Below, piece by piece: positions 34,750-44,294 of a DNA stretch of 64,000 nucleotides. The position numbers and the translations under genes are program-made. This DNA is from Sphingobacterium arenae (GTDB lineage Bacteria > Bacteroidota > Bacteroidia > Sphingobacteriales > Sphingobacteriaceae). The stretch's first letter is position 1. The number at the start of each line of letters is the position of its first letter. A model generated the notes under the pieces. The model was not told the DNA's origin, did not search any database, and saw only the letters and a program-made list of their open reading frames with translations. The stretch lies in assembly GCF_014692505.1 (NCBI RefSeq), contig NZ_JACNYK010000002.1:868001-932000 (forward strand), read 5' to 3'.

Positions 34750-35412
34750 TTATACGTTTCTTTTCGTGTTCAACGCTTTAGCCCATTTATCGCGCTTGCA
34801 TCGTGGACATACCCGAGTTTTCATAACGGTATCATGCTGTTGTACACAACCACAGTACATACAGGCGAGCACACCTCTGTATACAGATAAGTCTGCTTTC
34901 TGATAAGCATCCGGAAATAGCGGTAGGCCAAACTTCACTTCTGCGTCAGCATAAAACAGCACGCTGAGGGTACCATCTGTTTCGAGCAGCGCGGTTCTGA
35001 CTTGTCCCAGATGCTCCACGGATTGGTTACGTAGTTCTGCAAAAAATTCTACGGTAGAGAAGTCATTATCCCTTTCATTTTTGATGCTAAATACGCCATT
35101 TTCCACTACGGCCATCTCTTTACCTTCTAGGATTCGATGTATGGGAAGTGATTTTGCTGCTAACCAGGTTAATGTTTTGTATATGGTCATAACCACTGCA
35201 AAAACCACTAAGGCATGAAAAATGGGTATATCTTCTTGGAACATGGGGTCGCCTGCAGCCGATCCCAACCCCAAAATAATAGCTACCTCAAACAAGGTCA
35301 GCTGACGTACCCCTCTTTTTCCTGACAGACGGAGTACCAGTAAAATCATCAAAAACATGATAGCCGTACGTACTATCAGTTCTGCCATAAAATGCCATTC
35401 GACTTCAAACAT
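34750..35412 (-). CDS. DUF421 (YetF-like) membrane protein with C-terminal zinc-ribbon-like cysteines
   Basis: A 220-residue protein with three N-terminal membrane helices (about 10-85) and a cytoplasmic DUF421 domain (LEGKEMAVVENGVF, then TVEFFAELRNQSVEHLGQV). The Arg-rich RLSGKRGVRQLTLFE between helices is typical. The C-terminus has CMYCGC ... CPRCK, a CxxC-CxxC arrangement like a zinc ribbon, which I do not recall as standard in YetF. Function of the family is unsettled; B. subtilis relatives are linked to spore germination and envelope stress. Transcribed on its own. Confidence 0.82.
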   Translation of the reverse strand: MFEVEWHFMAELIVRTAIMFLMILLVLRLSGKRGVRQLTLFEVAIILGLGSAAGDPMFQEDIPIFHALVVFAVVMTIYKTLTWLAAKSLPIHRILEGKEMAVVENGVFSIKNERDNDFSTVEFFAELRNQSVEHLGQVRTALLETDGTLSVLFYADAEVKFGLPLFPDAYQKADLSVYRGVLACMYCGCVQQHDTVMKTRVCPRCKRDKWAKALNTKRNV

Positions 35413-35459
35413 ATTTTATTTCCCCATCTTAATAATACAAGATAGCGCAAAATAGTTTG

Positions 35460-35493
35460 CACAAAAAAAGGAGCTGCAAGAAACAGCTCCTTT
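35460..35493 (-). terminator. Terminator of the DUF1080 operon
   Basis: Stem AAAGGAGCTG (35467-35476) / CAGCTCCTTT (35484-35493), 7-base loop, then TTTTTTTG on the minus strand, 24 bases after the stop. Confidence 0.85.
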
Positions 35494-35516
35494 AATCGAT
35501 TTAATAAAACGGCTTG

Positions 35517-38500
35517 TTACAGTCTTTTTACTCTTATATTTCTGAAAAAGACTTCCGAACCGTGCCCAAGAAAGCCAATATGACCAGATTTCTTACTTAA
35601 TCCGGGATGATTTTTTCCATCTAATGTACCCTTTCTTGACGCTTCCGCAAGGTCACCATTTAAGATAACTACACCATTAAGCGTTACTTTAATTTTATCT
35701 CCCTGAACACGAATTTCTTGTTCGTTCCATTCGCCAATGGGTTTCATACCTTCGCGTTTTGCTGGAATAATGCCATACGCCGAGCCATGGTACTGGTATT
35801 CTTTCAGGTTTTTATAAATCTCTGCATCGTTATCCAGGATCTGAATTTCCGTTCCTGCGTAGGCCGCGTCTCCCTCTAACGGCGTACGAATACCAACACC
35901 ATTATTGGCACCAGGGGTGAGTTTAAACTCGAAACGGTAAACAAAATCACTGTATTCCTCCTTCGTGTAGAGGTTCTTCCCAAATTTCGCATCGGGGTTC
36001 GCCCTGACGTAGCCTTCCGGTGTTATTTCGTATGCCGGTGTTTCTGTCCATTGATCAAGATCACGACCATCGAATAGCATCATGAAGCCCTCACCCTTTT
36101 CTTCATTGCTTAATCTATACGTTTCTTTACGCGCTAGTTCTCTGACATATATATCCCTATACCATACCCGCGAACCGTGTGCTTGTAGCTCGATCTGTTC
36201 TACTGGAAAAATTGATTGGTTGCGATCCCAATAGTTTTCGAGAATGACATTGTCGACAACCAATTGGCCATTTAACCATACGCTAACATTCTCGCCCACC
36301 ATCCGGATTTTAAATGTGTTCCATTCGCCCAGTGTATTATCAGCCACTTTTAACGGCTTAGACGGATGTTTCTGGTTATTATACAAACCGCCAGATCCTA
36401 CTTCCGCTCCTACATTCGTACGAGAGATGTCCCATATCTGTACCTGGGGTGTGCCTCTAAGATAAACGCCGGCATCAGGTTCCTTCCCATTCGGATCCAG
36501 CTTCCAATCCACCAGCATCTCGAAATCCCCGTATTGTTTTACGGTAGCGATATTGTCACCTTCTCCCGAAAAAATAAGCTCGCCGTTAATTGCATTCCAA
36601 GTATTGTTCATCTTTTTATCCGCAACCGTTTGCTTTTGCGCAAGTTCGTTTGGCGACATGGCAGCACGCTTAATTGGATTTTCTACTAGCCCTTTCCATC
36701 CGGTAAGATCATTTCCATTAAAGATAGACACAAAACCCTCACCTGATGGCATTTCAGTGAGATGTCGAACAATGGCTTCCCGTAAATAAGAGCTCTCGCT
36801 ACCGGTCAAATTCTCCATCGCTTTGTTCAGGATGTTGCGGACATCTGTTCCTATAAAGTCGTAACTATCCGTGGCAATATTTATTGCTGTATTTGTAGCC
36901 GCACCTTTCAGGTCTTTATCATCCATATATGCTGCCGCAAACATCAGCGCTTGATAGGTGCCGGTTGCTTGCAAGCTACTTAATACAGTACGTTTTTGTG
37001 CGGAATTTTCGGCCAGCTCAAATGCGTCCTTTAACAGCAATGTTTTCTGCGCATTCGTATGATCGCTTGCATTAATCTGCTTGATCAAACCGTTAAAAAT
37101 GGCACCAAAATGTTCATTAACGCGCTCCGATCGCGATAAAGCAATTAACGTTGGCAATGCTTCCGGGTCGGACCAATTTGCAAGTGCCAAGAGCGCGGAA
37201 TTTTTGAGCGCTGTATTTTTCAAGAAGCCTTGGACCGTCTTCAAAGATTCTGCTCCACCCAAACCAGCAAACACTGGAAAAAGTTTGGCGGAAGTAGGAA
37301 TCGGATTTCGTGATATCTCGACAGCCAGCTGGTTTATTTTTGCGTCCCGGTCACTACGTGCGTTCAGCGCGATGACTAAAGCCTCTTGTATATAACGAGC
37401 CTCACTTTCCGACGCATTCGCTAATATATTAACCAGCGCATCAACATCTTCGGGGGTCACTACATTCGGCAAAGCTTTCAAGGCAGCTATTTTTACATTG
37501 CTGTCGCCAGCCGTTAGCAATGGTAATACTGCTTTAGAGGAATTCGCGTTTGTACGCGTGCTCAAAACTTTAAGTAGTGCCAACTGTGTTTTTGTGTCTG
37601 CCCCAACAACTGCGCTATTTATTTTTTCAACGACGTCCGTATCTTTTGAAGATAAAAGCAATACTTCGATCGCTTGAGTCGTGGCTTCATCTGCATTCGG
37701 CAGCTCTGAAATCAGATAATCCGTACTTCCGTCATTAGATAGTTTGGAAAGCGTATTTAAGCCCGCAATTTTTGCCCTTGTATATTTTAAATTCCCCAGT
37801 GATTTTTTGATATCGGGCACCAATGCTTCCGTTCCTTCCGCTGCCAGGTAGTTTAGGATACTCTCCTGTACCTCTGGTGAGGATTTCCTTAACGTACCGA
37901 TCAATTTTTTGGTGTCTGCGGCGGTTCCATTTTCTGCCAACAGGTCCAATGCGGCTGCACGGTATAGCGGTTCACTGCTCGCTGCAGCCTTCATGAGTTG
38001 TTTACGTACTTTTGTAGGATTCGCTTTTGTCAATAACGTTAATGCGCCGACCTGTAACGTGGGTACTTCTGCTTTTGCGGCTTCTTTGGCAATGACATTG
38101 GCGATGGAAATAGCTTGTTTTTGCTGTCCTTCGTCCAATAGGTTATTGGCATAATTCAATGTCAGCCCGCCGATATTGGTTTTGTCAAATTGATAATTGA
38201 CATCTTTTAGCTTTGCCAGAAACACCGGAGCCGACTTGGTACCGGCAATTTTACTCAATGCCGTATACGCATTCCGCTGGTAATTCTCCGACGTATATTT
38301 TGCTAATGTGGCAATGATGGCTTCTTCATCATTTTTTGCATGTAGATCGCCCAATGCACCGACGATAGCAGTCGTTGTTTTTTCTGATGCCGAAGATGCT
38401 AAGGCATTGGACAACGCCTGCGCTGCTTCCGGTGTGCGGATGCCGTTTAACGCCATCGCCGCTTTATCAACCAGATATTCATCTTTCAGATATGGAACAA

Positions 38501-38912
38501 GGGCATCGATCGCTTCATTCTTTGAAGCCTGCCTCATTAATTGTAACACAAACCCTTTATTGTCCTTATTCTGCAGTCTATCCAAAGCTAATAGGAGTCC
38601 ACGGGAAAAAACTTCACGTTGTGCTTCCATACCCGGTTGCATCACGTAAAAGGAATAAGAATTCGCTGCATATTCTGTTGCCGCATTATTTCCTCCCTGC
38701 GGTTTCAATCCCGCAAGTAGATTTGCGATATCTTCTGCCGTGAAGTTTTGGAGTTCCTTCATGGCAGCTGTAAATTTATTTATCTCTTCTGCTGGTTGTT
38801 GCGCCAACACATCCGCAACTTTCGTTGCAGAAGTTCTATTTGCAGGTTGTTGGGCGTAAGCCGTAACTTGTATGAGCAACAGGGCCGATAACGTATTAAA
38901 TACTTTTTTCAT
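35517..38912 (-). CDS. Exported HEAT-repeat protein with two DUF1080 domains
   Basis: A 1131-residue secreted protein. A signal peptide (KKVFNTLSALLLIQVTAYAQ) is followed by a long alpha-solenoid of HEAT-like repeats (about 50-720). Two DUF1080 domains follow: the first opens FVSIFNGNDLTGWKG (about 735-930), the second MMLFDGRDLDQWTE (about 950-1131). DUF1080 is the 3-keto-disaccharide hydrolase fold, a concanavalin-like beta sandwich. The start at 38912 fits the signal peptide; the frame is open to 38951 but overlaps the previous gene. It follows the Gfo/Idh oxidoreductase by 19 bp, and the pair probably oxidises and then splits a glycoside at the cell surface or periplasm. Confidence 0.87.
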   Translation of the reverse strand: MKKVFNTLSALLLIQVTAYAQQPANRTSATKVADVLAQQPAEEINKFTAAMKELQNFTAEDIANLLAGLKPQGGNNAATEYAANSYSFYVMQPGMEAQREVFSRGLLLALDRLQNKDNKGFVLQLMRQASKNEAIDALVPYLKDEYLVDKAAMALNGIRTPEAAQALSNALASSASEKTTTAIVGALGDLHAKNDEEAIIATLAKYTSENYQRNAYTALSKIAGTKSAPVFLAKLKDVNYQFDKTNIGGLTLNYANNLLDEGQQKQAISIANVIAKEAAKAEVPTLQVGALTLLTKANPTKVRKQLMKAAASSEPLYRAAALDLLAENGTAADTKKLIGTLRKSSPEVQESILNYLAAEGTEALVPDIKKSLGNLKYTRAKIAGLNTLSKLSNDGSTDYLISELPNADEATTQAIEVLLLSSKDTDVVEKINSAVVGADTKTQLALLKVLSTRTNANSSKAVLPLLTAGDSNVKIAALKALPNVVTPEDVDALVNILANASESEARYIQEALVIALNARSDRDAKINQLAVEISRNPIPTSAKLFPVFAGLGGAESLKTVQGFLKNTALKNSALLALANWSDPEALPTLIALSRSERVNEHFGAIFNGLIKQINASDHTNAQKTLLLKDAFELAENSAQKRTVLSSLQATGTYQALMFAAAYMDDKDLKGAATNTAINIATDSYDFIGTDVRNILNKAMENLTGSESSYLREAIVRHLTEMPSGEGFVSIFNGNDLTGWKGLVENPIKRAAMSPNELAQKQTVADKKMNNTWNAINGELIFSGEGDNIATVKQYGDFEMLVDWKLDPNGKEPDAGVYLRGTPQVQIWDISRTNVGAEVGSGGLYNNQKHPSKPLKVADNTLGEWNTFKIRMVGENVSVWLNGQLVVDNVILENYWDRNQSIFPVEQIELQAHGSRVWYRDIYVRELARKETYRLSNEEKGEGFMMLFDGRDLDQWTETPAYEITPEGYVRANPDAKFGKNLYTKEEYSDFVYRFEFKLTPGANNGVGIRTPLEGDAAYAGTEIQILDNDAEIYKNLKEYQYHGSAYGIIPAKREGMKPIGEWNEQEIRVQGDKIKVTLNGVVILNGDLAEASRKGTLDGKNHPGLSKKSGHIGFLGHGSEVFFRNIRVKRL

Positions 38913-38931
38913 TTTTCTTAAAAAGGTTAAT

Positions 38932-40200
38932 TTAAATAATCCACGGACCACGCATCGGTTGATTAATTAATCTGTTCGCTGCTTCATCATCCACAAACGC
39001 TTGTTTTTCGGAATCAAATTTCAACGTCCGGTTTAAGCGTAAGGCAGCTAAACCTAAATTAACCAACGTAGCCGAATAATAACCGTTCTGTTCATTCAAC
39101 GCGAATTTCTGTCTCGTTCGGCAGGCTTCCACAAAATCGGTCACCTGTGGGGTAGGATCCGGATACTGTGCTAATTTCCGTTCCATATCGGGAATATCCG
39201 ACACGAATCCTTTATACAATTTCCCTTTTGGTCCTTCAATATAGGCCAATCCTTCTTCCGTACCCGCTCCGTCAAGTACGATCTGACATCCATCAGCATA
39301 GGTATAGGTAATTTTTCTCCAAGTTCCCACAGCATCTGCATGCTGTTGTGGCGCATCGACTTCAATTTTTACCGGACTTTCTTCATCTTTGCCCAGAAAA
39401 TATTGGACAGGATCTAAGTAATGTTGCCCCATGTCGCCTAATCCGCCTCCGTCATAGTCCCAGTATCCTCGGAAGGTCGTGTGAACACGGTGTGTGCTAT
39501 ACGGTTTATGTGGAGCCGGCCCCAACCACATCTCGTAGTCCAGCTCTTTGGGCACTTGTTCTACCGGTAGATTCTCTCTTCCTACCCAATAAAACTTCCA
39601 GTCAAACCCCGTATGTTTGCTGATCGTTACTTTTAACGGCCATCCCAACATACCGGTGTCCACTAATTTTTTAATCTTTTTGACGGGTACGTTCATACCA
39701 TAAAAGTTCGCGTCAAAGCGGAACCAAGTATTTAACCTAAAAATGTTTCCGTGTTGGGCAACCGCCTCTTTAACTTTCTTACCTTCCCCAATTGTTCTCG
39801 TCATGGGTTTTTCGCACCAAATATCTTTACCAGAGCGGGCAGCTTCTACAGCCATAATACCATGCCAATGCGGAGGCGTCGCGATATGTACAATATCTAC
39901 TTCCGAATTCTGGATTAATTCTCGGAAGTCGTGATGTTCTGTTACACCACCGCCAAGAGCCTTTTGGGCCAATGCTAGATGGCGCGTATCCACGTCACAA
40001 ATGGCTACTGTTTTTGTACCCGCATATTTGAAATGCCCCCTTCCCATCGATCCTACACCGATTACTCCTTTTGTTAAATGGTCACTAGGCGCAAGAAAAC
40101 CGTTACCGCCGAGCACGTGTCTGGGCACAATGGTAAAAGCTGCCGCACCAATCAACGTCGTCTTCAGAAAATTACGTCTTGATGTTTTGTTTTCACTCAT
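38932..40200 (-). CDS. Gfo/Idh/MocA oxidoreductase with Tat signal
   Basis: A 422-residue NAD(P)-dependent sugar oxidoreductase. The N-terminus has a twin-arginine signal (SRRNFLKTTLIGAAAF), so it is exported folded with its cofactor. The Rossmann motif is GVGSMGRGH, and the family motif CEKPMT holds the catalytic Lys. The C-terminal domain includes GGGLGDMGQHYLDP. Exported relatives oxidise the C3 hydroxyl of sugars or glycosides, which fits the next gene (DUF1080). The gene pair is divergent from the ROK regulator. Confidence 0.9.
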   Translation of the reverse strand: MSENKTSRRNFLKTTLIGAAAFTIVPRHVLGGNGFLAPSDHLTKGVIGVGSMGRGHFKYAGTKTVAICDVDTRHLALAQKALGGGVTEHHDFRELIQNSEVDIVHIATPPHWHGIMAVEAARSGKDIWCEKPMTRTIGEGKKVKEAVAQHGNIFRLNTWFRFDANFYGMNVPVKKIKKLVDTGMLGWPLKVTISKHTGFDWKFYWVGRENLPVEQVPKELDYEMWLGPAPHKPYSTHRVHTTFRGYWDYDGGGLGDMGQHYLDPVQYFLGKDEESPVKIEVDAPQQHADAVGTWRKITYTYADGCQIVLDGAGTEEGLAYIEGPKGKLYKGFVSDIPDMERKLAQYPDPTPQVTDFVEACRTRQKFALNEQNGYYSATLVNLGLAALRLNRTLKFDSEKQAFVDDEAANRLINQPMRGPWII

Positions 40201-40516
40201 GCTTGTTTATTGATTAAATTAGGTCTTAAATATTCTTTATGATTTGAGATTCTACTGCTATATGATGAATTCTACGATTTCACGACGCCGACATTAACGA
40301 TATCTTGTCGTAAACATTGTGTTTCTGACCGAGCTAAAATTAACTTCACGTCTATTCCCCGGTCTATTTCTTAAAAGCCAAATTATGCTATTTTTTTTAC
40401 TAAAACAAAGACATCAATTATTTTTTTCAGAAAAGTTACTTGATTAATATAAAATTTAAAAATAAAAATTATCTTTATTAAAAATTTCAAAGAACAACAG
40501 CTTTTAATTATATCAG
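40201..40516. other. Divergent spacer between Gfo/Idh operon and ROK gene
   Basis: 316 bp, very AT-rich toward the ROK side. A -7-like TATCTTTA lies near 40470 on the plus strand. I see no clear operator, small ORF or RNA. Confidence 0.4.
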
Positions 40517-41776
40517 ATGTCAATAACCGACCCTATACTTGGCGCTATCGATCAGGACATTGTTGACATGGGGAATGTCGACCGGAAAAAATACACTCAA
40601 AAAATCAATTTAATAAAACAGTTATACGAAAACGGTCCTTCCTCTATACTAGAACTGTTTACAAAACTTGGTATAAGCCACCCTACGTGCCAAGGTTTAG
40701 TGGCGGAACTTACCGATCTTGACCTAATAGAAAAAAAAGGAAAAGGGATATCTGTCGGTGGAAGAAAGCCGGATCTCTATGGCTTGAAGGATGGCTCTTA
40801 CTATGTCGTGAGCATCGACATGGAGCGGTTCCATGTACGGGCAGCCATTTTTGACAATAACAACAATAACGTTAGCGGCATTAGACAGCTGCCACTTTCC
40901 ATTTCCAAAGATATATCCGTACTAAATACAATTCGAGATTTTATTGACGCGCTGATCCGGGATTCCGACATTGATACCAGAAAAATACTTGGAATCGGAA
41001 TGAGTATGCCAGGCCTGATCAGTAGTGAAGAATATATCAATTACACCTATCTTTCAGAAGGGGATTTTAATTTGAAAGAGAATCTCGAACAGATGTTTCC
41101 CTATCCAGTATTTATTGAAAACGACGTTAAATCGGCAACCATTGCCGAATCTCGTCAAGGATTGGCCAAAGACCGAAAAGACGCACTGGTCGTCTTGTTG
41201 GACTGGGGAATCGGTCTGGGCATTATCATGGATGGAAAAGTTAGAAAGGGAGCCAGGGGGTTTTCCGGTGAGATCGGCCATATGCCTTTTGTGGATGACG
41301 GTGCCTTGTGCTACTGCGGCAAACGAGGCTGTCTGGAGACCGTAGCTTCGGGAATCGCCCTTGCCAGAATGGTAAAAGAAGGAATCAATTCAGGACAACA
41401 TTCACTCTTAAACCGTTTATCTGGGCAGGAAATCAATGAAATAGAGCCGCATATCGTTATAGAAGCCGCTAATCAGGGCGACCAATTTGCAATCAGCATG
41501 TTGTCCAAACTAGGAAACAGCTTAGGCAAAGGTATTGCCACCCTTATACAGCTGTTCAATCCGGAAGTCATCATACTCGGCGGGAAAATTGCAGAAGCCA
41601 AGCAATACATTACTATTCCAATTATCCAATCGATCAACACGTATAGCATGGCAAAGATCCGAGAAGATACGAAAGTCACGCTCTCGGAATTACGGCGCGA
41701 TGCAAGTTTAATGGGAAACATCAGCATTGTCATCGACGGCATACTGGAAGCACAGATGAGGAAAGCAAGTCTCTAA
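40517..41776 (+). CDS. ROK family transcriptional regulator
   Basis: A 419-residue NagC/XylR-type repressor. An N-terminal winged helix-turn-helix (about 25-85, SILELFTKLGISHPTCQGLVAEL) is joined to a ROK sugar-kinase-like domain. The ROK signature GEIGHMPFVDDGALCYCGKRGCLETVAS carries the zinc-binding Cys/His set. It probably binds a sugar or sugar phosphate and controls the divergent Gfo/Idh-DUF1080 operon. Its stop overlaps the glpR stop by 4 bp on the opposite strand. Confidence 0.9.
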   Translation: MSITDPILGAIDQDIVDMGNVDRKKYTQKINLIKQLYENGPSSILELFTKLGISHPTCQGLVAELTDLDLIEKKGKGISVGGRKPDLYGLKDGSYYVVSIDMERFHVRAAIFDNNNNNVSGIRQLPLSISKDISVLNTIRDFIDALIRDSDIDTRKILGIGMSMPGLISSEEYINYTYLSEGDFNLKENLEQMFPYPVFIENDVKSATIAESRQGLAKDRKDALVVLLDWGIGLGIIMDGKVRKGARGFSGEIGHMPFVDDGALCYCGKRGCLETVASGIALARMVKEGINSGQHSLLNRLSGQEINEIEPHIVIEAANQGDQFAISMLSKLGNSLGKGIATLIQLFNPEVIILGGKIAEAKQYITIPIIQSINTYSMAKIREDTKVTLSELRRDASLMGNISIVIDGILEAQMRKASL

Positions 41777-42543
41777 GATTGTCCTCCACATATTTTATAT
41801 TCAATCCCCAGGTTGTCACATAATTGTTGATATTTGACAGGTATACCATCGCTGATAATCATATCGACTTTGGACAAAGAGGAAATTTTACCCAAACTCT
41901 TCCTATCAAACTTGGATGCGTCTGCCAAAACGATGACCTTGTGAGCAGACTCCATCATCCTTCGGTTCAATAAGGCTTCTTGCGCATTGGTGGTCGTAAT
42001 ACCAAATTCTGCATCGATGCCGTCTACCCCAATAAATAGCTTGGAGCAAAAGAAGTCACCTAGCAAATCTTCTGCATAGCGCCCGGTAATAGACGAAGAT
42101 GTTTTCCTTACGGGGCCGCCCAATTGAATGATATCCACACTCTCGTGCTTGATGAGTTCCATTGTTACGTTGATTGCGGAGGTAATCACCGTTAACCGTT
42201 CCTGGGGAACAATCTCTCGCGCAAAATACTGCATAGTTGTACCCGAGGCAATAATGATGGAATCGTTTGGCTCCACTAGTTTAGCGGCGGCTACACCTAT
42301 ACATCTCTTCGCGTCCGAGTACAGAAGTGCTTTCTCATTTATCGTACGGTCTTTTTGATAGGGATTTATATTGGTTGCTCCGCCATGGGTACGAAATACC
42401 ATGCCTTCATCTTCCAAAAATTGCAAGTCTTTACGTATAGTTACAGAAGAAACTTTCAATTCTTCGCATAAATCAACTACAGAAACATGCCCGTTTTTCT
42501 TAATCTGTTTGATTATAAACTGGTGGCGTTCTACATTATTCAT
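41773..42543 (-). CDS. glpR: DeoR/GlpR-type repressor of the glp regulon
   Basis: A 256-residue DeoR-family regulator. The N-terminal helix-turn-helix is VSVVDLCEELKVSSVTIRKDLQFLEDEGMVFRTHGG, a standard DeoR signature. The C-terminal sugar-phosphate sensor domain contains ASGTTMQYFA and IGVDGID and AEFGITTTNAQEA. It is divergent from glpD and so almost surely senses glycerol-3-phosphate and represses the glp operon. Start at 42543 (MNNVERHQFI) chosen over the open frame to 42564. Confidence 0.9.
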   Translation of the reverse strand: MNNVERHQFIIKQIKKNGHVSVVDLCEELKVSSVTIRKDLQFLEDEGMVFRTHGGATNINPYQKDRTINEKALLYSDAKRCIGVAAAKLVEPNDSIIIASGTTMQYFAREIVPQERLTVITSAINVTMELIKHESVDIIQLGGPVRKTSSSITGRYAEDLLGDFFCSKLFIGVDGIDAEFGITTTNAQEALLNRRMMESAHKVIVLADASKFDRKSLGKISSLSKVDMIISDGIPVKYQQLCDNLGIEYKICGGQS

Positions 42544-42602
42544 AGCCCAAGATACGTATTCCATCCGGAATTTAAATCAACACAACATAAAAACTTCAAA
42601 AA

Positions 42603-42660
42603 GTTTCGTTTGTTTACGTTTTTTATTATTTTTACCCCAATAAAAAAATATTAACGAAAC
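42603..42660. promoter_or_regulatory. Probable GlpR operators in the glpR-glpD spacer
   Basis: GTTTCGTT (42603-42610) and its exact inverted copy AACGAAAC (42653-42660) flank the glpD promoter region. A third related site TTTACGTT lies at 42613-42620, one helical turn from the first. TTTCGTTT-like half-sites are known for GlpR-type DeoR repressors, and the paired sites would allow looping. Confidence 0.6.
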
Positions 42661-42668
42661 GAATCAAA

Positions 42669-44273
42669 ATGATTTTCACACGAATCGAAGCGATACAAAC
42701 AATAAAAAATGATAGCGCATGGGATATCGCCATTATTGGTGGTGGAGCCACCGGATTAGGTATCGCGGTCGACGCCGCTGCTCGGGGATATAAAACGCTG
42801 TTGATAGAAAAATATGACTTTGCTAAGGGCACGTCAAGCAAGAGCACGAAACTAGTACACGGCGGCGTACGTTACCTAGCTAATGGCGATGTCAAACTGG
42901 TATATTCTGCATTAAAAGAACGTGGTCTGATTTTCCAAAATGCACCCCACGTCTCTTTCGTACAGAGCTTTGTCATTCCGTCATATAGTGTATTCAGCAA
43001 ATTAAAATTCCTTATCGGCCTTAAGCTTTATGACTGGATGGCGGGGGGCCTACGTATTGGTAAATCCTCCCTATTAAGCAAAAAGGAAGTAATTGAAAAG
43101 CTCCCTAAAATAAAAACGAAGGGATTGCGTGGCGGTATACAATATTTTGACGGGCAATTTGATGACGCCCGCCTAGCCATAAATCTGGCGCAAACAGCCA
43201 CCGAATACGGTGCGGTAACACTCAACTATGCCGAAGCGACAGCCATCCGGAAAGATGCCAACGGAAAAGTAAACGGTCTTTCTTTCGTAGACACCGAAAA
43301 CGGAACGACATACGACATACAGACGAAAGTGGTGATCAATGCGACGGGTATTTTTGTGGACGATATTCTAAAACTGGACACCCCTACACATCGCAACCTT
43401 GTACGTCCTAGCCAAGGTGCGCATATTGTCATTGATCAGAAATTTTTGGGCAATCAGGACGCTCTCATGATACCAGAAACAAGTGACGGGCGTGTTCTTT
43501 TCGGAGTTCCTTGGCATGGAAAAGTTTTATTGGGAACAACAGACACCCCGTTAAACGAACATCAAATTGAACCTCGACCGCTGGAAGAAGAAATTGAATT
43601 TATCCTTTCGACAGCCAACGAATACTTAGAAGAAGCGCCTACTCGCGCAGATATTCGCAGTGTTTTTGCAGGGCTAAGACCGCTTGCTGCCCCTACAAAT
43701 GGCGACAGCGACAGCACAAAAGAAATCTCCCGAGACCATAAGCTCATCAAAAGCGAATCGGGACTTATCACGATCACTGGGGGTAAATGGACAACCTACC
43801 GAAAAATGGGAGAAGAGACGGTCAATCTAGCAATAAAAACGGGGAATCTCCCCGAGAATTCCTGCAAAACCGATCATCTTCCACTACACGGATATTCAAA
43901 AGATAAACACCCTGGACATTGGCAAGTATATGGTTCCGATAGAATAGCTATCCAAAAATTAATGGATAATAATCCGTCACTAGCAGAAAAAATCCATCAG
44001 AATCATGATTTTACAGTTGCTGAGGTTATTTGGGCCTGTAAAAATGAGATGGTTGTTAAAGTAGAGGATTTTCTTGCCAGACGAATTCGACTGTTGTTAT
44101 TAGACGCACAGGCATCCTTAGAGGCGGCTCCGCTGGTCGCTAAAATCATGGCAGAACAATTGGATAAAGACGACGAATGGGTCAATAAAGAGTTGGTCGA
44201 TTATGAACTCTTAGTAAAAAATTATACATTGTATTCCGAAATAAATAACCATAATAATCCCATATTGGGGTAA
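42669..44273 (+). CDS. glpD: FAD-dependent glycerol-3-phosphate dehydrogenase
   Basis: A 534-residue membrane-associated flavoenzyme that oxidises glycerol-3-phosphate to dihydroxyacetone phosphate and reduces quinone. The FAD motif is IIGGGATGLG near the N-terminus. The family blocks KGTSSKSTKLVHGGVRYL and LLGTTDTPLNEH are followed by GGKWTTYRKMGEE. Length equals the family. First gene of the glp operon, divergent from glpR and read through operator sites. Followed by glpK after 21 bp. Confidence 0.96.
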   Translation: MIFTRIEAIQTIKNDSAWDIAIIGGGATGLGIAVDAAARGYKTLLIEKYDFAKGTSSKSTKLVHGGVRYLANGDVKLVYSALKERGLIFQNAPHVSFVQSFVIPSYSVFSKLKFLIGLKLYDWMAGGLRIGKSSLLSKKEVIEKLPKIKTKGLRGGIQYFDGQFDDARLAINLAQTATEYGAVTLNYAEATAIRKDANGKVNGLSFVDTENGTTYDIQTKVVINATGIFVDDILKLDTPTHRNLVRPSQGAHIVIDQKFLGNQDALMIPETSDGRVLFGVPWHGKVLLGTTDTPLNEHQIEPRPLEEEIEFILSTANEYLEEAPTRADIRSVFAGLRPLAAPTNGDSDSTKEISRDHKLIKSESGLITITGGKWTTYRKMGEETVNLAIKTGNLPENSCKTDHLPLHGYSKDKHPGHWQVYGSDRIAIQKLMDNNPSLAEKIHQNHDFTVAEVIWACKNEMVVKVEDFLARRIRLLLLDAQASLEAAPLVAKIMAEQLDKDDEWVNKELVDYELLVKNYTLYSEINNHNNPILG

Positions 44274-44294
44274 AGCCTTAAACATAGTATTCGA

